Assembly: GCA_910585215.1 (NCBI GenBank)
Contig: CAJUDQ010000048.1
Coordinates: forward strand, 1-22,242
From: an uncultured Lachnospiraceae bacterium
Lineage (GTDB): Bacteria > Bacillota > Clostridia > Lachnospirales > Lachnospiraceae
Reading direction: 5' to 3'
DNA length: 22,242 nucleotides
The notes under the pieces were generated by a model. That model was not told where the DNA came from and searched no databases. It saw only the letters and a list, made by a program, of their open reading frames with translations. Every line of letters starts with the position of its first letter. The stretch's first letter is position 1. Shown in pieces: positions 7,447 through 16,073 of the stretch. The position numbers and the translations under genes were made by a program.

Positions 7447-8856
7447 CTATTCTTTTTTTATTGTATTTTTTTCTTTTTTCCATGAAGCTGCCTTTCCTGC
7501 AAGATATCCGCTTGCCCATGCAAATTGCAGGTTATAGCCTCCACATATTCCATCCACATCGACTGTTTCACCTGTTATGTATAAATTTTCTGTTTTTTTT
7601 GACATAAAATCATCCGTCAATTCTGCTGTATGGACTCCTCCTGCACAGACCTGTGCGTGCTTTATCTCATTTATTCCTGTTACTTTTACAGAAAATCGTT
7701 TAAAACAGTAGAGCAGATTTTTTTGCTCTCTGTCAGAAAGCTCCGATATCTTTCTGCTTTCTTTTATCCCTGCAAAAAGCAGCACTGCTTTGGCAAGCTT
7801 TGCATGAAAAATAAAAGAAAATACTTCCAAAATACTTCTGTTTTTATAAAGCTTTCTGCTGTTGTTTAATTCACCAAGCAGCATACCAAAATCATATTCT
7901 GGTAAAAAATCAATTTGGACAATTATTTTTTGTTTTTGAAGCAGCCCGTATCCGGCAAATCTGGATATCTGAAACACCGGTATTCCGGAAATTCCATAAT
8001 CTGTAAGCTGCAGTTCTCCTGCCTCTTCTGCTATGACTTGTTCGTTTTCTCCTTGACATAAAGTTATTTTTGAATCTATCCGCACACCTGCTGCAGTCTG
8101 AAAAAACTGTTTGTTTTCGCATTTCAGACCCGTAAGAGCCGGAACAAGTGGAATAATTGTATGCCCTGCAGCCTTTGCAAGCTCTGTTCCTGTTACCTCA
8201 CACCCAAATCCGCCGGCGGTACTTCCGGCGGCAAGAATCACCTTATCCGCCGTTTCCTGTGTTTCTTTTGTATTAGTTGTTTCCAGGCTGACATTTTTCT
8301 GATTTGAAGTTTTTATATTCCTGTTGTTCTGACTGATATTTTTCTGATTAATATTATTCTGCCAATTGTTATTTGACTGTATATTATTTCTGTAACTATT
8401 GTTTCTGTTTATATGATTTGATTGTATATATTTGATTATAAATTTGCCATCTTTTCTCTTTTTTAAAGAAACAACCATAGAGGCACACTGAATATTTACT
8501 CCAAGCTCTCTGCAGCGTTTCACAAGAAGCCCCGCCACTGTAGCTGCTTGTCCGGTCGAAGGATAAATATAGCCGTTTTTGTTCTTAAACATCAGTCCAA
8601 GACTGTGAAAAAATTCCAGCGTATCCTGATATCCAAATCTTTTGATTGTCTTTTTTATCAAAGCTGTATCCGCACTCCTGTAATATCGGTCAGACATCTC
8701 TGTGTTTGTAAGATTACATCTGCCGTTTCCTGTGGCATATAATTTTCCCGCCGGTTTTTCTCTTCCTTCCAGCACTGTTACCTCTGCACCGTTTTCAGCA
8801 GCTATGGCGGCAGCTGTCAGTCCCGAAGCGCCTCCTCCGATAACTATGATTTTCAT
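7447..8856 (-). CDS. NAD(P)/FAD-dependent oxidoreductase, HI0933/YhiN (BaiN-like) family, with Asn-rich insertion
   Basis: A predicted cytosolic flavoprotein. The FAD-binding GGGASG is at residues 7-12, GNGRCNLTN at 43-51, and ITGETVDVDGICGGYNLQ occurs near the C-terminus. All are hallmarks of the HI0933 family, to which the bile-acid enzyme BaiN was assigned. The true substrate cannot be read from sequence. At 469 aa it is longer than the roughly 400-420 aa usual for the family. The excess is an asparagine-rich low-complexity segment at 144-196, just before the VILAAGS strand. GAAGGG lies about 9 nt before the ATG. It is the first gene of the tight run leading to proB and proA, 86 bp after the BofC-like gene. 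Confidence 0.87.
   Translation of the reverse strand: MKIIVIGGGASGLTAAAIAAENGAEVTVLEGREKPAGKLYATGNGRCNLTNTEMSDRYYRSADTALIKKTIKRFGYQDTLEFFHSLGLMFKNKNGYIYPSTGQAATVAGLLVKRCRELGVNIQCASMVVSLKKRKDGKFIIKYIQSNHINRNNSYRNNIQSNNNWQNNINQKNISQNNRNIKTSNQKNVSLETTNTKETQETADKVILAAGSTAGGFGCEVTGTELAKAAGHTIIPLVPALTGLKCENKQFFQTAAGVRIDSKITLCQGENEQVIAEEAGELQLTDYGISGIPVFQISRFAGYGLLQKQKIIVQIDFLPEYDFGMLLGELNNSRKLYKNRSILEVFSFIFHAKLAKAVLLFAGIKESRKISELSDREQKNLLYCFKRFSVKVTGINEIKHAQVCAGGVHTAELTDDFMSKKTENLYITGETVDVDGICGGYNLQFAWASGYLAGKAASWKKEKNTIKKE
8269..8427 (-). repeat. Asparagine-rich low-complexity coding insertion
   Basis: Residues 144-196 of the HI0933-family oxidoreductase contain 19 Asn among 53 residues, with many Gln, Ser and Ile. 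At DNA level the segment is made of recurring AAT/AAC-rich units (plus strand: TTCTGATT, TTCTGTT and TATATT-like words). The reading frame stays open through it. It looks like slippage-prone expansion of a surface loop. Confidence 0.8.
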
Positions 8857-8942
8857 CTTTTCTGCCCTTCTTTTCCACTTGTCATATCTTTTATTTGTAA
8901 ATTTTCATTTATAAACTCTGCTTATAATTTCAAATGATAATT

Positions 8943-9578
8943 TCAGCTTGTAAATCCTTCAAGATAACGATATAATTCGCTGATATTTTTTACTCCTATC
9001 CCCTGAAGCAGCAATTCTTTGTCGTTTTCATCCAATTCTTCATCCTGAATACCTGTCTCAAGAAAAACAGTTGTCTTGTCCTGCTTATAGACAACAATGG
9101 CTCCATCTTCCAAAACCATATAATAATTATAGGGATTATCGTTTTCATACTTTTTTACTGTTTCACTGATAGTAACACTTTTTGTCACATCTTTCCGCAG
9201 TACAAGCATATCATGAGAAAAAGAAATCATGGAAATATTTTGAATCTCTTCTCCTTCCTCGCGAAACTGCTCATCATGGCTGGTAATATAATCAATCACT
9301 TCACTTTTTGACAAACCGATAAATTCTACAGGAATCGACATGGACTGTGTTTTTAGCGTGTCATTTTCCAGATTGTGGGATTCTACGATATATTCTGTAT
9401 TTTTATCCAGAATTTCCTCATCTGTTTCTCCCTGCATGCTCCGCATACTTCTTGTCTCTATCTCTTCCTCGCTTTCTCCAATCTGACTTCCATAATGATA
9501 TCCTGCAACATACAATCCTATCAGCAATAATGCCAGTCCAAAAAACCATGATACCTGTTTTATGACATCTTTCTTCAT
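8943..9578 (-). CDS. Membrane-anchored protein with BofC C-terminal-like region
   Basis: A 211-aa protein with one N-terminal membrane segment (WFFGLALLLIGLYVAGYHYG, about residues 10-29), an acidic linker, and a C-terminal globular region. The last 60 residues (YYMVLEDGAIVVYKQ... LLLQGIGVKNISELYRYLEG) resemble the C-terminal domain of B. subtilis BofC. BofC is an intermembrane-space regulator of the SpoIVB/pro-sigma-K checkpoint. This is a judgement from memory of the pattern, not a search. The start is set at 9578 rather than 9644 because GGAG lies 8 nt upstream and the shorter form begins MKKDVIKQ before the membrane helix. Its location after a SpoVB-family gene fits a sporulation role. 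Confidence 0.6.
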   Translation of the reverse strand: MKKDVIKQVSWFFGLALLLIGLYVAGYHYGSQIGESEEEIETRSMRSMQGETDEEILDKNTEYIVESHNLENDTLKTQSMSIPVEFIGLSKSEVIDYITSHDEQFREEGEEIQNISMISFSHDMLVLRKDVTKSVTISETVKKYENDNPYNYYMVLEDGAIVVYKQDKTTVFLETGIQDEELDENDKELLLQGIGVKNISELYRYLEGFTS

Positions 9579-9675
9579 ATCTACAACTCCATTTCTCCAG
9601 TGAAACCACCAGTCATATATATGAATTATCTGCCACATTTTCATTTTTATACGAGAATTTTATTTTATAATAAAA

Positions 9676-11313
9676 TCAACTCATAAGCCCGAGTTTTTTT
9701 ACAATTGGAATTAATTTATATCCTTTCGGAATCATTCGCAGCTCTTCTTCGTTTACAATATTAAACAAAAACAGAAGAATACCATAGAGAAGCACTGCAA
9801 AAATAATCGAAACCACCAGAGAAAAAGCAGCCGAACCTGTCATAAGAAAAAGCAGCTTATTCAGTCCATATGCGCCTGCTCCCATAATTCCGGCAGCAAT
9901 TGTTGGAAGAAGAAATGTTTTTAAAATTTTCTGCCGGTATCCCAGATATTTTTTTATAGAGCATGCATTTAATATACATACCACCAGACCAAAAATAATA
10001 TCCGCAAGTGCTACCCCGTAAACATTCAACTTCAGTACCGCAAGCAAAAATACAATAACAAAAAGATGAAGCACCAGAGAAATAGAGGAATTAATAACCG
10101 GCACCTTCATTTTATCTATTCCCTGAAGAATTGCATTGGTAATGGTAGAAAGTGAAAATACCACTACAGAAAAAAAGGAGAGACGCATAAGCAGTACACA
10201 TTCTTCATACAAATCTGGAGACGGAAAAAGAACCTGTATTACAGGGCCTGCCAGAACAGAAAGTCCTACGCCACATGGTATGGCTATAATCATATTTAAA
10301 CGTATTGTAGAATCTACCTTTTTTTTCAATTCTTTCTTTTTTCCAAGCATAAGAGAGGTAATCAGGCTTGGTATCATAGCCGAGGAAAATGCAGATGCAA
10401 TCGCAATTGGAGCCGTTGTAAGCAGCCGGTATTTATTGCTGTAGATTCCCCAGTAACCATTGTAATCTGCCTCTCCCTGTCCGAATACATAAGTCATAAT
10501 ATTTCCATAAATACCACTGTCTATAATACTGCTGATATTATAGATTGTAGAGCTTAACAGAACCGGCAGAATTGTTACAGCCAGAACCTTTGACAGTGTA
10601 AGAAAGGATTCTCTTCTGCCTTTTTTATCTTTTCTGACTTTTTCCAGAAAAGGTCCTCTGTACATAAAATATACAAAAAACATAAACAGTAATGCTGCAA
10701 GTGCACCGCAGGCAGTACCAAGTGTTCCTCCTGCTGCACTGTAGGCAGTGGCCTGCCCTATTTTTTCTCCTGCCTTATACAAAGCCATAGCAGCAATAAT
10801 ACTAACTATTGCATTGACAATCTGTTCAAATATCTGAGAAACTGCAGTCGGAATCATTGTTCCAAGTCCCTGAAAAAAGCCCCGAAACACTCCCAATATG
10901 CACATAATAAACAATGTAGGTGCAAGCACCTTGATTGCAAGTGCTGCTGACGGAAACTTCCAGACATCCGCCAGCCAGTCCGCACCAAAATATACCCCTG
11001 CTGCAACAATTAATCCAAGAATTATCGACAGTATCATTGCGCCGATAAAGGCAAAATATGCGTTTCTCATTTGTCTCTTTGCAACCCTTGTAGATACGAT
11101 TTTAGAAACCGCAAGAGGGAGACTTAAAGAGGAAATCAATAAAAATAATGAATATACATCATATGCCGTAGAATATGCGGATATTCCTGCGTTACCCAAT
11201 ATTTTATTCAGCCAGACTCTATATACCAGTCCGATAATCCTTACCAAAATACCTGCCATGGCAAGGATACTTCCCTGAATAATGAAATTTGACTTTTTCC
11301 TTTTTTTTGCCAT
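9676..11313 (-). CDS. Polytopic polysaccharide/lipid flippase, SpoVB/MurJ (MATE-like) family
   Basis: A 545-aa integral membrane protein with about 14 predicted helices. It opens with a basic KKRKK stretch and then GSILAMAGILVRIIGLVYRVWLNKILG, the characteristic first helix of the SpoVB/YtgP/MurJ-type family in the MOP exporter superfamily. Members flip lipid-linked precursors across the membrane. In B. subtilis SpoVB acts in spore cortex formation and YtgP in general wall synthesis, and sequence alone does not decide which role applies here. GGAGG lies about 6 nt before the start. ybeY ends 16 bp upstream. The BofC-like gene follows after 97 bp, which favours the sporulation reading. Confidence 0.85.
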   Translation of the reverse strand: MAKKRKKSNFIIQGSILAMAGILVRIIGLVYRVWLNKILGNAGISAYSTAYDVYSLFLLISSLSLPLAVSKIVSTRVAKRQMRNAYFAFIGAMILSIILGLIVAAGVYFGADWLADVWKFPSAALAIKVLAPTLFIMCILGVFRGFFQGLGTMIPTAVSQIFEQIVNAIVSIIAAMALYKAGEKIGQATAYSAAGGTLGTACGALAALLFMFFVYFMYRGPFLEKVRKDKKGRRESFLTLSKVLAVTILPVLLSSTIYNISSIIDSGIYGNIMTYVFGQGEADYNGYWGIYSNKYRLLTTAPIAIASAFSSAMIPSLITSLMLGKKKELKKKVDSTIRLNMIIAIPCGVGLSVLAGPVIQVLFPSPDLYEECVLLMRLSFFSVVVFSLSTITNAILQGIDKMKVPVINSSISLVLHLFVIVFLLAVLKLNVYGVALADIIFGLVVCILNACSIKKYLGYRQKILKTFLLPTIAAGIMGAGAYGLNKLLFLMTGSAAFSLVVSIIFAVLLYGILLFLFNIVNEEELRMIPKGYKLIPIVKKLGLMS

Positions 11314-11329
11314 TTCTTCCTCCGATGTC

Positions 11330-11830
11330 TTATCTGTAAATTTCCAGTCCGTTCAGTATTTCATCCTGCATTTTTTCCATGTGAATCCGTTCTTTTTCCT
11401 CCATATGGTCATAGCCAAAAAGATGAAGCATACTATGTGCTGTTAAAAATGCCAGCTCTCTTTTTTCCGAGTGTCCATACTCCCCCGCCTGTATCTGCAC
11501 CTGTTCTGCCGATATCAGAATATCTCCAAGCATCAACTCTCCTGTATCACAGTCAAAACAGCCGATATTTTCTTCCAGTTCGAGAAACGAAAACTCTCCA
11601 GGAGTTTCATATTCCAACATTGGAAAAGATAAAACATCTGTCGGCTTGTCTATCTGCCGAAACTCCTTGTTGACGCTATGGATTTTTTTATTATCCACAA
11701 GCGTCACTTCCACTGTTGCCTCATAAGGACAGTGCACATAATCAAGACTGGCATTTACTACAGCTTCAATCACTTTCTGACAGTCAAATTCAAAATTTAT
11801 ATTTCCGTTATTTTCAAAAATTAAGCTCAT
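11330..11830 (-). CDS. ybeY: Endoribonuclease YbeY (rRNA maturation factor)
   Basis: A zinc-dependent endoribonuclease that contributes to 16S rRNA 3'-end maturation and ribosome quality control in the cytosol. The 166-aa length is usual for Firmicutes. The metal site is intact: HSMLHLFGYDH provides His132, His136 and His142. TDVLSFP (64-70) and LGDILIS (101-107) are also family hallmarks. It lies downstream of phoH and the HD protein as in many Firmicutes, and 16 bp before the flippase. The 112-bp gap upstream has no clear promoter. The immediate Shine-Dalgarno is poor, with GAGGAAA about 15 nt upstream. Confidence 0.95.
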   Translation of the reverse strand: MSLIFENNGNINFEFDCQKVIEAVVNASLDYVHCPYEATVEVTLVDNKKIHSVNKEFRQIDKPTDVLSFPMLEYETPGEFSFLELEENIGCFDCDTGELMLGDILISAEQVQIQAGEYGHSEKRELAFLTAHSMLHLFGYDHMEEKERIHMEKMQDEILNGLEIYR

Positions 11831-11942
11831 GTTATTTCTTTTTATTTCCTCTTTCTGCGCAATGTTTTTTATAACGTTTTCAAATAAACCCCTTATAACG
11901 CTTCCTTAATAAGATTTTCCTGTAATCTCTCTTTTTGGCATT

Positions 11943-13112
11943 TTAACAATTGTATTTTTTCAAAAATACTTTTTTTATAAGATACAATTCTTCCAGAGAA
12001 ATTCCGCTGTTACTCAAACTTGCATTATTTACTCTTGTGGAAAATACATTGTCAATAATTTTTTCCTCGGACATATCTTTTTTTGCCTCTCTCATATACT
12101 CCACAGAAGTCACAGTGGAATCTGCAAGCATGACAATTGCAGCCTCCTTTGAAGCCGGTTTTCTGTATTTGCCGCTACATTCCACAATAATCGACTTGAT
12201 ATTTTTTGGTATTCCATATTCATTTGCCACTCTCAGATAATCTCTGATATCCTTTGCATTCTCCAGTTTTCCAATATCATGCAGAAGTCCGGCCGCATAG
12301 GAAAGTCTGATATCAGCTCCAATAGATGCAGCAGCCGATTTTGCCAGATTTCCCACCTCTACACTGTGATAGTATAACGAAATAGACTTTTCTTTTATTT
12401 CCATCATGGGAATTGAATTTTCACTGGCAAACATTTTAATTCGAATAAAAAATACCCAGTATTTTACAAAGAAAATAACCAGCGAACATGCTGCTGCTAC
12501 CATAAGTCCAATTGCTGCAAATTTATATTGAAATTTGTCATAAACGGTATTCGGGTCAAAATAGCGGTATAATCCGCATAAATAAAAGGTTCCTGCCCAG
12601 AAAATCAATGTGGAAACAAGAAATTTTTTTAAATTGTGAATCTGACTGGCAGACAGACATCCAAGCACCATAATCAGAAACGCAATATACATAAATTCTG
12701 CCAGATTTGTAAAAATCATCACATAGGTAGATACAATTACTGCAATACCTGTCAGCAGTCCAAGGCTTAAATCCTTTGCCAGCACCACAATCATCGGTAT
12801 AAGATATAATGGTCTTAACTCATAATAATTCAACGGAAATATCATAAGAAAAAATGGTGCAAGCAATATAAAATGATAGAGATACACAGCCTGATTCAAT
12901 TCCATTTTTTTATCCAGAAACAGTTTCAGCAACACCATATAAAAACTGAGCACCATGGTTACCACAATAATATAACGCTCTCTGGGCCAGATTAACTCAT
13001 CTGTCTTGTATATTTTTGATGCAAAATAGCAGATAATAATGGTAAGTACCGCCATATATACATAAAGAATCTGTTTTTTATAAGCAGAAATTTTAAATTC
13101 TTTTGATTTCAT
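11943..13112 (-). CDS. PgpH-like membrane HD-domain protein with reduced metal-ligand set
   Basis: A 389-aa protein. Residues about 15-225 form roughly seven membrane helices; residues about 235-389 form a cytosolic HD domain. YYHSVEVGNLAKSAAASIGA (248-267), LLHDIGK (276-282) and KEAAIVMLADS (322-332) closely follow the 7TM-HD family typified by the c-di-AMP phosphodiesterase PgpH. Its position between phoH and ybeY is the classical pgpH (yqfF) location. Two things differ: it lacks the large extracytoplasmic region of full-length PgpH (about 700 aa), and the segment that usually carries further histidines (an SHV and an HHGT) here reads IIVECSGKYRKP. His249, His278, Asp279 and Asp331 remain. 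Activity may be altered or lost. GGGAGGAT lies about 8 nt before ATG. Confidence 0.8.
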   Translation of the reverse strand: MKSKEFKISAYKKQILYVYMAVLTIIICYFASKIYKTDELIWPRERYIIVVTMVLSFYMVLLKLFLDKKMELNQAVYLYHFILLAPFFLMIFPLNYYELRPLYLIPMIVVLAKDLSLGLLTGIAVIVSTYVMIFTNLAEFMYIAFLIMVLGCLSASQIHNLKKFLVSTLIFWAGTFYLCGLYRYFDPNTVYDKFQYKFAAIGLMVAAACSLVIFFVKYWVFFIRIKMFASENSIPMMEIKEKSISLYYHSVEVGNLAKSAAASIGADIRLSYAAGLLHDIGKLENAKDIRDYLRVANEYGIPKNIKSIIVECSGKYRKPASKEAAIVMLADSTVTSVEYMREAKKDMSEEKIIDNVFSTRVNNASLSNSGISLEELYLIKKVFLKKYNC

Positions 13113-13127
13113 GATATATCCTCCCGA

Positions 13128-14120
13128 TTACCTTCTTTTGTAATTATTTCTGTTTTCTCTTGAATTTCTGGTTTCAAATTCCTCATATGCCTTTACAATG
13201 CGCTGTACCAGAGGATGTCTTACTACATCCTGATTCGACAGTCGGATAATATCAATATCATCAATTCCCTGCAGCACCTTAATAGCAATATCAAGACCGG
13301 AAACAGCACCTTTTGGCAGGTCCTTCTGTGTCAAATCACCTGTAATAACCACCTTGGAGCCAAAACCGATTCTGGTCAGAAACATTTTCATCTGTGCCGG
13401 TGTCGTATTCTGTGCCTCGTCCAATATAATAAATGCATTATCCAATGTCCTCCCTCTCATATAGGCAAGAGGTGCCACCTCTATCAATCCCTTTTCCGTG
13501 TTATGCAGATAGCTTTCCGCACCCATAATCTGATAAATTGCATCGTACAGTGGTCTTAGATACGGGTCTACCTTACTCTGCAAATCTCCCGGAAGAAATC
13601 CAAGATTTTCTCCAGCCTCAATTGCCGGTCTTGTCAAAATAATCCGGTTTACTTCGTCGTTTTTAAAAGCAGAAATCGCCATTGCCATTGCAAGATAGGT
13701 CTTTCCAGTTCCTGCCGGTCCCAGTCCAAAAACAATGGTATGATTGGATATGCTGTTGATATAACTCTTCTGTCCCATTGTTTTCGGTTTTATCGGTTTG
13801 CCGGCAATGGTCCGGCATATAATAGAATCCTCTAATTCAAGCATCTCCTCTGTATTGTCTGAAAAGGTAAGAGACAGAGCATAATCTACATTCTGCTCTG
13901 TAATGGTTTCGCCTCTTCCTGCCAGCTCTGCCAGTGTATTTACCACATTTACTGCCCTCTTTACAGAAGTTTCTCCCCCTATCACCCTCAGTTCATTTTC
14001 TCTGTACACAAAGGAAACATGCAGCGTTTTTTCAATTTTTTTCACATACTCATCAAATTTGCCAAACAGATTTGCCGCGGTTTCAGCTGACAAATCTATA
14101 ATCTTTCCAATTTCACTCAT
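13128..14120 (-). CDS. phoH: PhoH family P-loop ATPase
   Basis: A 330-aa cytosolic ATPase of the PhoH/YbeZ family, which is associated with RNA metabolism and commonly encoded with YbeY. The N-terminal 90 residues form a KH-like region. The Walker A motif is GPAGTGKT (134-141) and the Walker B motif is ILDEAQN (232-238). LTRPAIEAGENLGFLPGDL and VVITGDLTQKDLP are conserved family segments. The start codon lies inside the last codons of yqfD (8-bp overlap) with AGGAG 6 nt upstream, indicating translational coupling. The HD protein gene follows 15 bp later. The precise cellular role of the family remains uncertain. Confidence 0.93.
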   Translation of the reverse strand: MSEIGKIIDLSAETAANLFGKFDEYVKKIEKTLHVSFVYRENELRVIGGETSVKRAVNVVNTLAELAGRGETITEQNVDYALSLTFSDNTEEMLELEDSIICRTIAGKPIKPKTMGQKSYINSISNHTIVFGLGPAGTGKTYLAMAMAISAFKNDEVNRIILTRPAIEAGENLGFLPGDLQSKVDPYLRPLYDAIYQIMGAESYLHNTEKGLIEVAPLAYMRGRTLDNAFIILDEAQNTTPAQMKMFLTRIGFGSKVVITGDLTQKDLPKGAVSGLDIAIKVLQGIDDIDIIRLSNQDVVRHPLVQRIVKAYEEFETRNSRENRNNYKRR

Positions 14121-15363
14121 AGCTTTCTCCTGTTTCTTCTGTCATTTCTGTTATTGGTTCATTTTCTGCAACGCGAAGCTGCCCGATATTTTCAATTACA
14201 GTAATCGTACCTCTGCTTTGACACATATCATTGTTCACCTCTATTGTAACATTATTTTCAACAATTTGAATAGTATTTTTTTCCAATTTTTCTAAAAAAT
14301 ATGATAATTTTTCTTCGCACAGCTTTACTGCCTGTTCCTCGGAATAAATATATTCTTTTTCTTCATAACTTTTATATGTGCTTTTTGTCAGAAAGACAGG
14401 CAAGTAAAAATCTCCATAAAGAGAGAGCTGTTTTTCCTCTGTAATCACATCGGTTTCTTCCTCCTCTTTATTATTGGTCAGTCTGTATATTTTATTTCCA
14501 ATTCTGAAAGAAAATCGGTTTTTACTTTCATGATATTCTTTTTTTACATAATTCAGTGGAAGAGTATACTCATATTGATAAACTACCTTGCCATAAATAT
14601 CCGCATCTGCCGTAAGATATTGTGTTCGTATTACCTCTGAGCTGTCATTGACCACATCATAACGGCCATAGACAAGAGTATCCCCCGCCTTTACCTCCAA
14701 GTCCGCCTTTACAGCAGGCGTTCCACTGCGTGTAATGATATCTGTAACCACAGCATCCTTTACGGCAACAATATCATATTCCACTCCTTCTACTGGCGCC
14801 GGTTCCTCTCCTCCTTCCTGTCGAAGTTCTTCTTCGTTTTCTTTAATATGTACAATTAATCTGGTTCCTGTCATTTCCACAGATACCCATGTGATATCAA
14901 AATAATGATTTCTGATTTCTTTTTCAATTTCATCACAATTCAATTTTGACTTTTTTATTCCGGGAGTAATGCTGTTTTCCTTTAAAAATTTTAAAATTTC
15001 ATAATCGCTGTGAGAATAATTTCCATCTACCTGCATATCCCAGATAAACAGTGATAAAACATAAATAATCGCAAAGGAAGTCAAAAGACCTGCAACAAAC
15101 ATTTTTCTTTTCCTGTACTGATAGATCAGAAAGGGAAGTCCGTATTTTTCCTGTATTTTTGTTTTTACAGCAGTTTTTTTAATAATCGGTTTCAGCCTGA
15201 AAAAATCCTCCACGGATACGCACAAACTGTAATCACTGCTGTCTCTGATATCCCAGATATAAATATCAGAGCTTCTGCATAAATTAACAAATCGCTCTTT
15301 ATTTTCACCCTGTATGCAAATTCTGACCACACCATAAACAAAACCTGTCGCTTTTTCCTTCAT
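14113..15363 (-). CDS. yqfD: Sporulation protein YqfD
   Basis: A 416-aa protein of the YqfD family, conserved in endospore formers and expressed in the mother cell in B. subtilis. An N-terminal cytosolic part (1-85) is followed by one membrane helix (about 88-108) and a large extracytoplasmic, beta-rich domain. YQYRKRKMFVAGLL at 81-94, VDGNYSHSDYEIL and the WVSVEMTGTRLIVHIKE stretch fit the family. It follows yqfC by 30 bp and overlaps phoH by 8 bp, the same order as in Bacillus and many clostridia. AGGAGGGAG gives a strong ribosome binding site. The biochemical function is unknown. Confidence 0.9.
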   Translation of the reverse strand: MKEKATGFVYGVVRICIQGENKERFVNLCRSSDIYIWDIRDSSDYSLCVSVEDFFRLKPIIKKTAVKTKIQEKYGLPFLIYQYRKRKMFVAGLLTSFAIIYVLSLFIWDMQVDGNYSHSDYEILKFLKENSITPGIKKSKLNCDEIEKEIRNHYFDITWVSVEMTGTRLIVHIKENEEELRQEGGEEPAPVEGVEYDIVAVKDAVVTDIITRSGTPAVKADLEVKAGDTLVYGRYDVVNDSSEVIRTQYLTADADIYGKVVYQYEYTLPLNYVKKEYHESKNRFSFRIGNKIYRLTNNKEEEETDVITEEKQLSLYGDFYLPVFLTKSTYKSYEEKEYIYSEEQAVKLCEEKLSYFLEKLEKNTIQIVENNVTIEVNNDMCQSRGTITVIENIGQLRVAENEPITEMTEETGESYE

Positions 15364-15393
15364 GCTGCTCCCTCCTGTGAAAGATTTTGCTGT

Positions 15394-15672
15394 CTAATAA
15401 TAGCATATTTCATTGATAATGCCCTTTACAAGCATTTCTTCCTTTGAATAATATTCTATTACAAGCTTATTTCCGCATATTTTCAGTTTTGTATTTCTGC
15501 ACTGGAGCTTTAAAACAGATTCTGTATACTCTATAATATAACGATAGTTTTCTATAAATATTCTGCTTTTTCCCGAAATTCTGACATTTACTTCCCCCAT
15601 TACCAAATCTCTGGGAAGACCAAGACTGTCAGCGACATTTTTCTTTATATCATGACTCATAATAATCAACAC
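15394..15672 (-). CDS. yqfC: Sporulation protein YqfC
   Basis: A 92-aa (or 88-aa) protein matching the YabP/YqfC family: LGLPRDLVMGEVNVRISGKS, then ENYRYIIEYTES and the GNKLVIEYYSKEEMLVKG tail. It is presumed to function in the mother cell during sporulation, with yqfD 30 bp downstream. The start is ambiguous: the longest frame begins with GTG at 15672, and an internal ATG at 15660 gives MSHDIKKN. Neither has a convincing Shine-Dalgarno. I keep the longer form, but the ATG aligns better with the usual family N-terminus. A sigma-E-like promoter lies just upstream. Confidence 0.88.
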   Translation of the reverse strand: MLIIMSHDIKKNVADSLGLPRDLVMGEVNVRISGKSRIFIENYRYIIEYTESVLKLQCRNTKLKICGNKLVIEYYSKEEMLVKGIINEICYY

Positions 15673-15689
15673 ATTTTATTATTATTCTA

Positions 15690-15717
15690 TATATATGCAG
15701 AAATTTTTGAATTATTC
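15690..15717 (-). promoter_or_regulatory. Possible sigma-E promoter of yqfC
   Basis: On the minus strand GAATAAT (15711-15717) is followed after 13 nt by CATATATA (15690-15697). This resembles the sigma-E pattern (an ATATT-like -35, 13-15 nt, then CATACANT). It lies immediately upstream of a gene family known to belong to the sigma-E regulon. A+T-rich sequence makes chance matches common. Confidence 0.4.
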
Positions 15718-15771
15718 AAGACCTGCAAGTCTGCAATATTGTACTTTGGAGGATTTATATAAAATTTACAT

Positions 15772-15809
15772 AAAACGAAAAACAGCGGGCTACTTAAAAG
15801 TAGTCCGCT
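15772..15809 (-). terminator. Intrinsic terminator of rpsU
   Basis: AGCGGGCTAC (15784-15793) pairs with GTAGTCCGCT (15800-15809) through a stem with one G-T wobble. On the minus strand TTTTT CG TTTT follows. It sits 14 bp after the rpsU stop and separates rpsU from yqfC. Confidence 0.88.
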
Positions 15810-15823
15810 GGAGAAGCCTAATC

Positions 15824-16000
15824 TTAATTATATTTACGTTTTCTGGCTGCCTCTGATTTTTTCTTGCGCTTTACGCTTGGTTTTTCGTAATGTTCTCTTT
15901 TACGAATCTCCTGCTGAATACCAGCTTTCGCACAATTTCTTTTAAACCTGCGTAATGCACTATCTAAACTCTCGTTTTCTTTCACGATAACATTTGACAT
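15824..16000 (-). CDS. rpsU: 30S ribosomal protein S21
   Basis: A 58-aa small-subunit ribosomal protein. The translation starts MSNVIVKENESLDSALRRFK, continues RNCAKAGIQQEIRKREHYEK, and ends in a very basic tail with SEAARKRKYN, which is diagnostic of S21. S21 acts at the 16S rRNA 3' region during initiation. GGAGGGAGGT and AGGTGAG lie upstream of ATG, so the exact Shine-Dalgarno is ambiguous. The gene is monocistronic: it has a near-consensus promoter 74 bp upstream, a structured leader, and its own terminator. Confidence 0.97.
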   Translation of the reverse strand: MSNVIVKENESLDSALRRFKRNCAKAGIQQEIRKREHYEKPSVKRKKKSEAARKRKYN

Positions 16001-16019
16001 CTCTCACCTGACCTCCCTC

Positions 16020-16068
16020 CAGTTGTGGGATTGTGCACGATACAACTGATTGGGTATTGATTGCACAA
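16020..16068 (-). promoter_or_regulatory. rpsU leader with two interleaved stems
   Basis: In the transcript TTGTGCA (16062-16068) can pair with TGCACAA (16031-16037). CAGTTGT (16042-16048) can pair with ACAACTG (16020-16026). Both helices are perfect 7-mers and their order is interleaved. They would therefore form a pseudoknot or be mutually exclusive. The second helix ends right at the GGAGGGAGGT ribosome-binding region. Autoregulation by S21 is an inference. Confidence 0.5.
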
Positions 16069-16073
16069 ATGTT

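Noticed and set aside
8857..8942. Sigma-A promoter before the HI0933-family gene (TTGAAA near 8928-8933)
   Set aside because: The only plausible -10 (TATAAA) is 14 nt away, too close. Promoter placement for this operon remains open.
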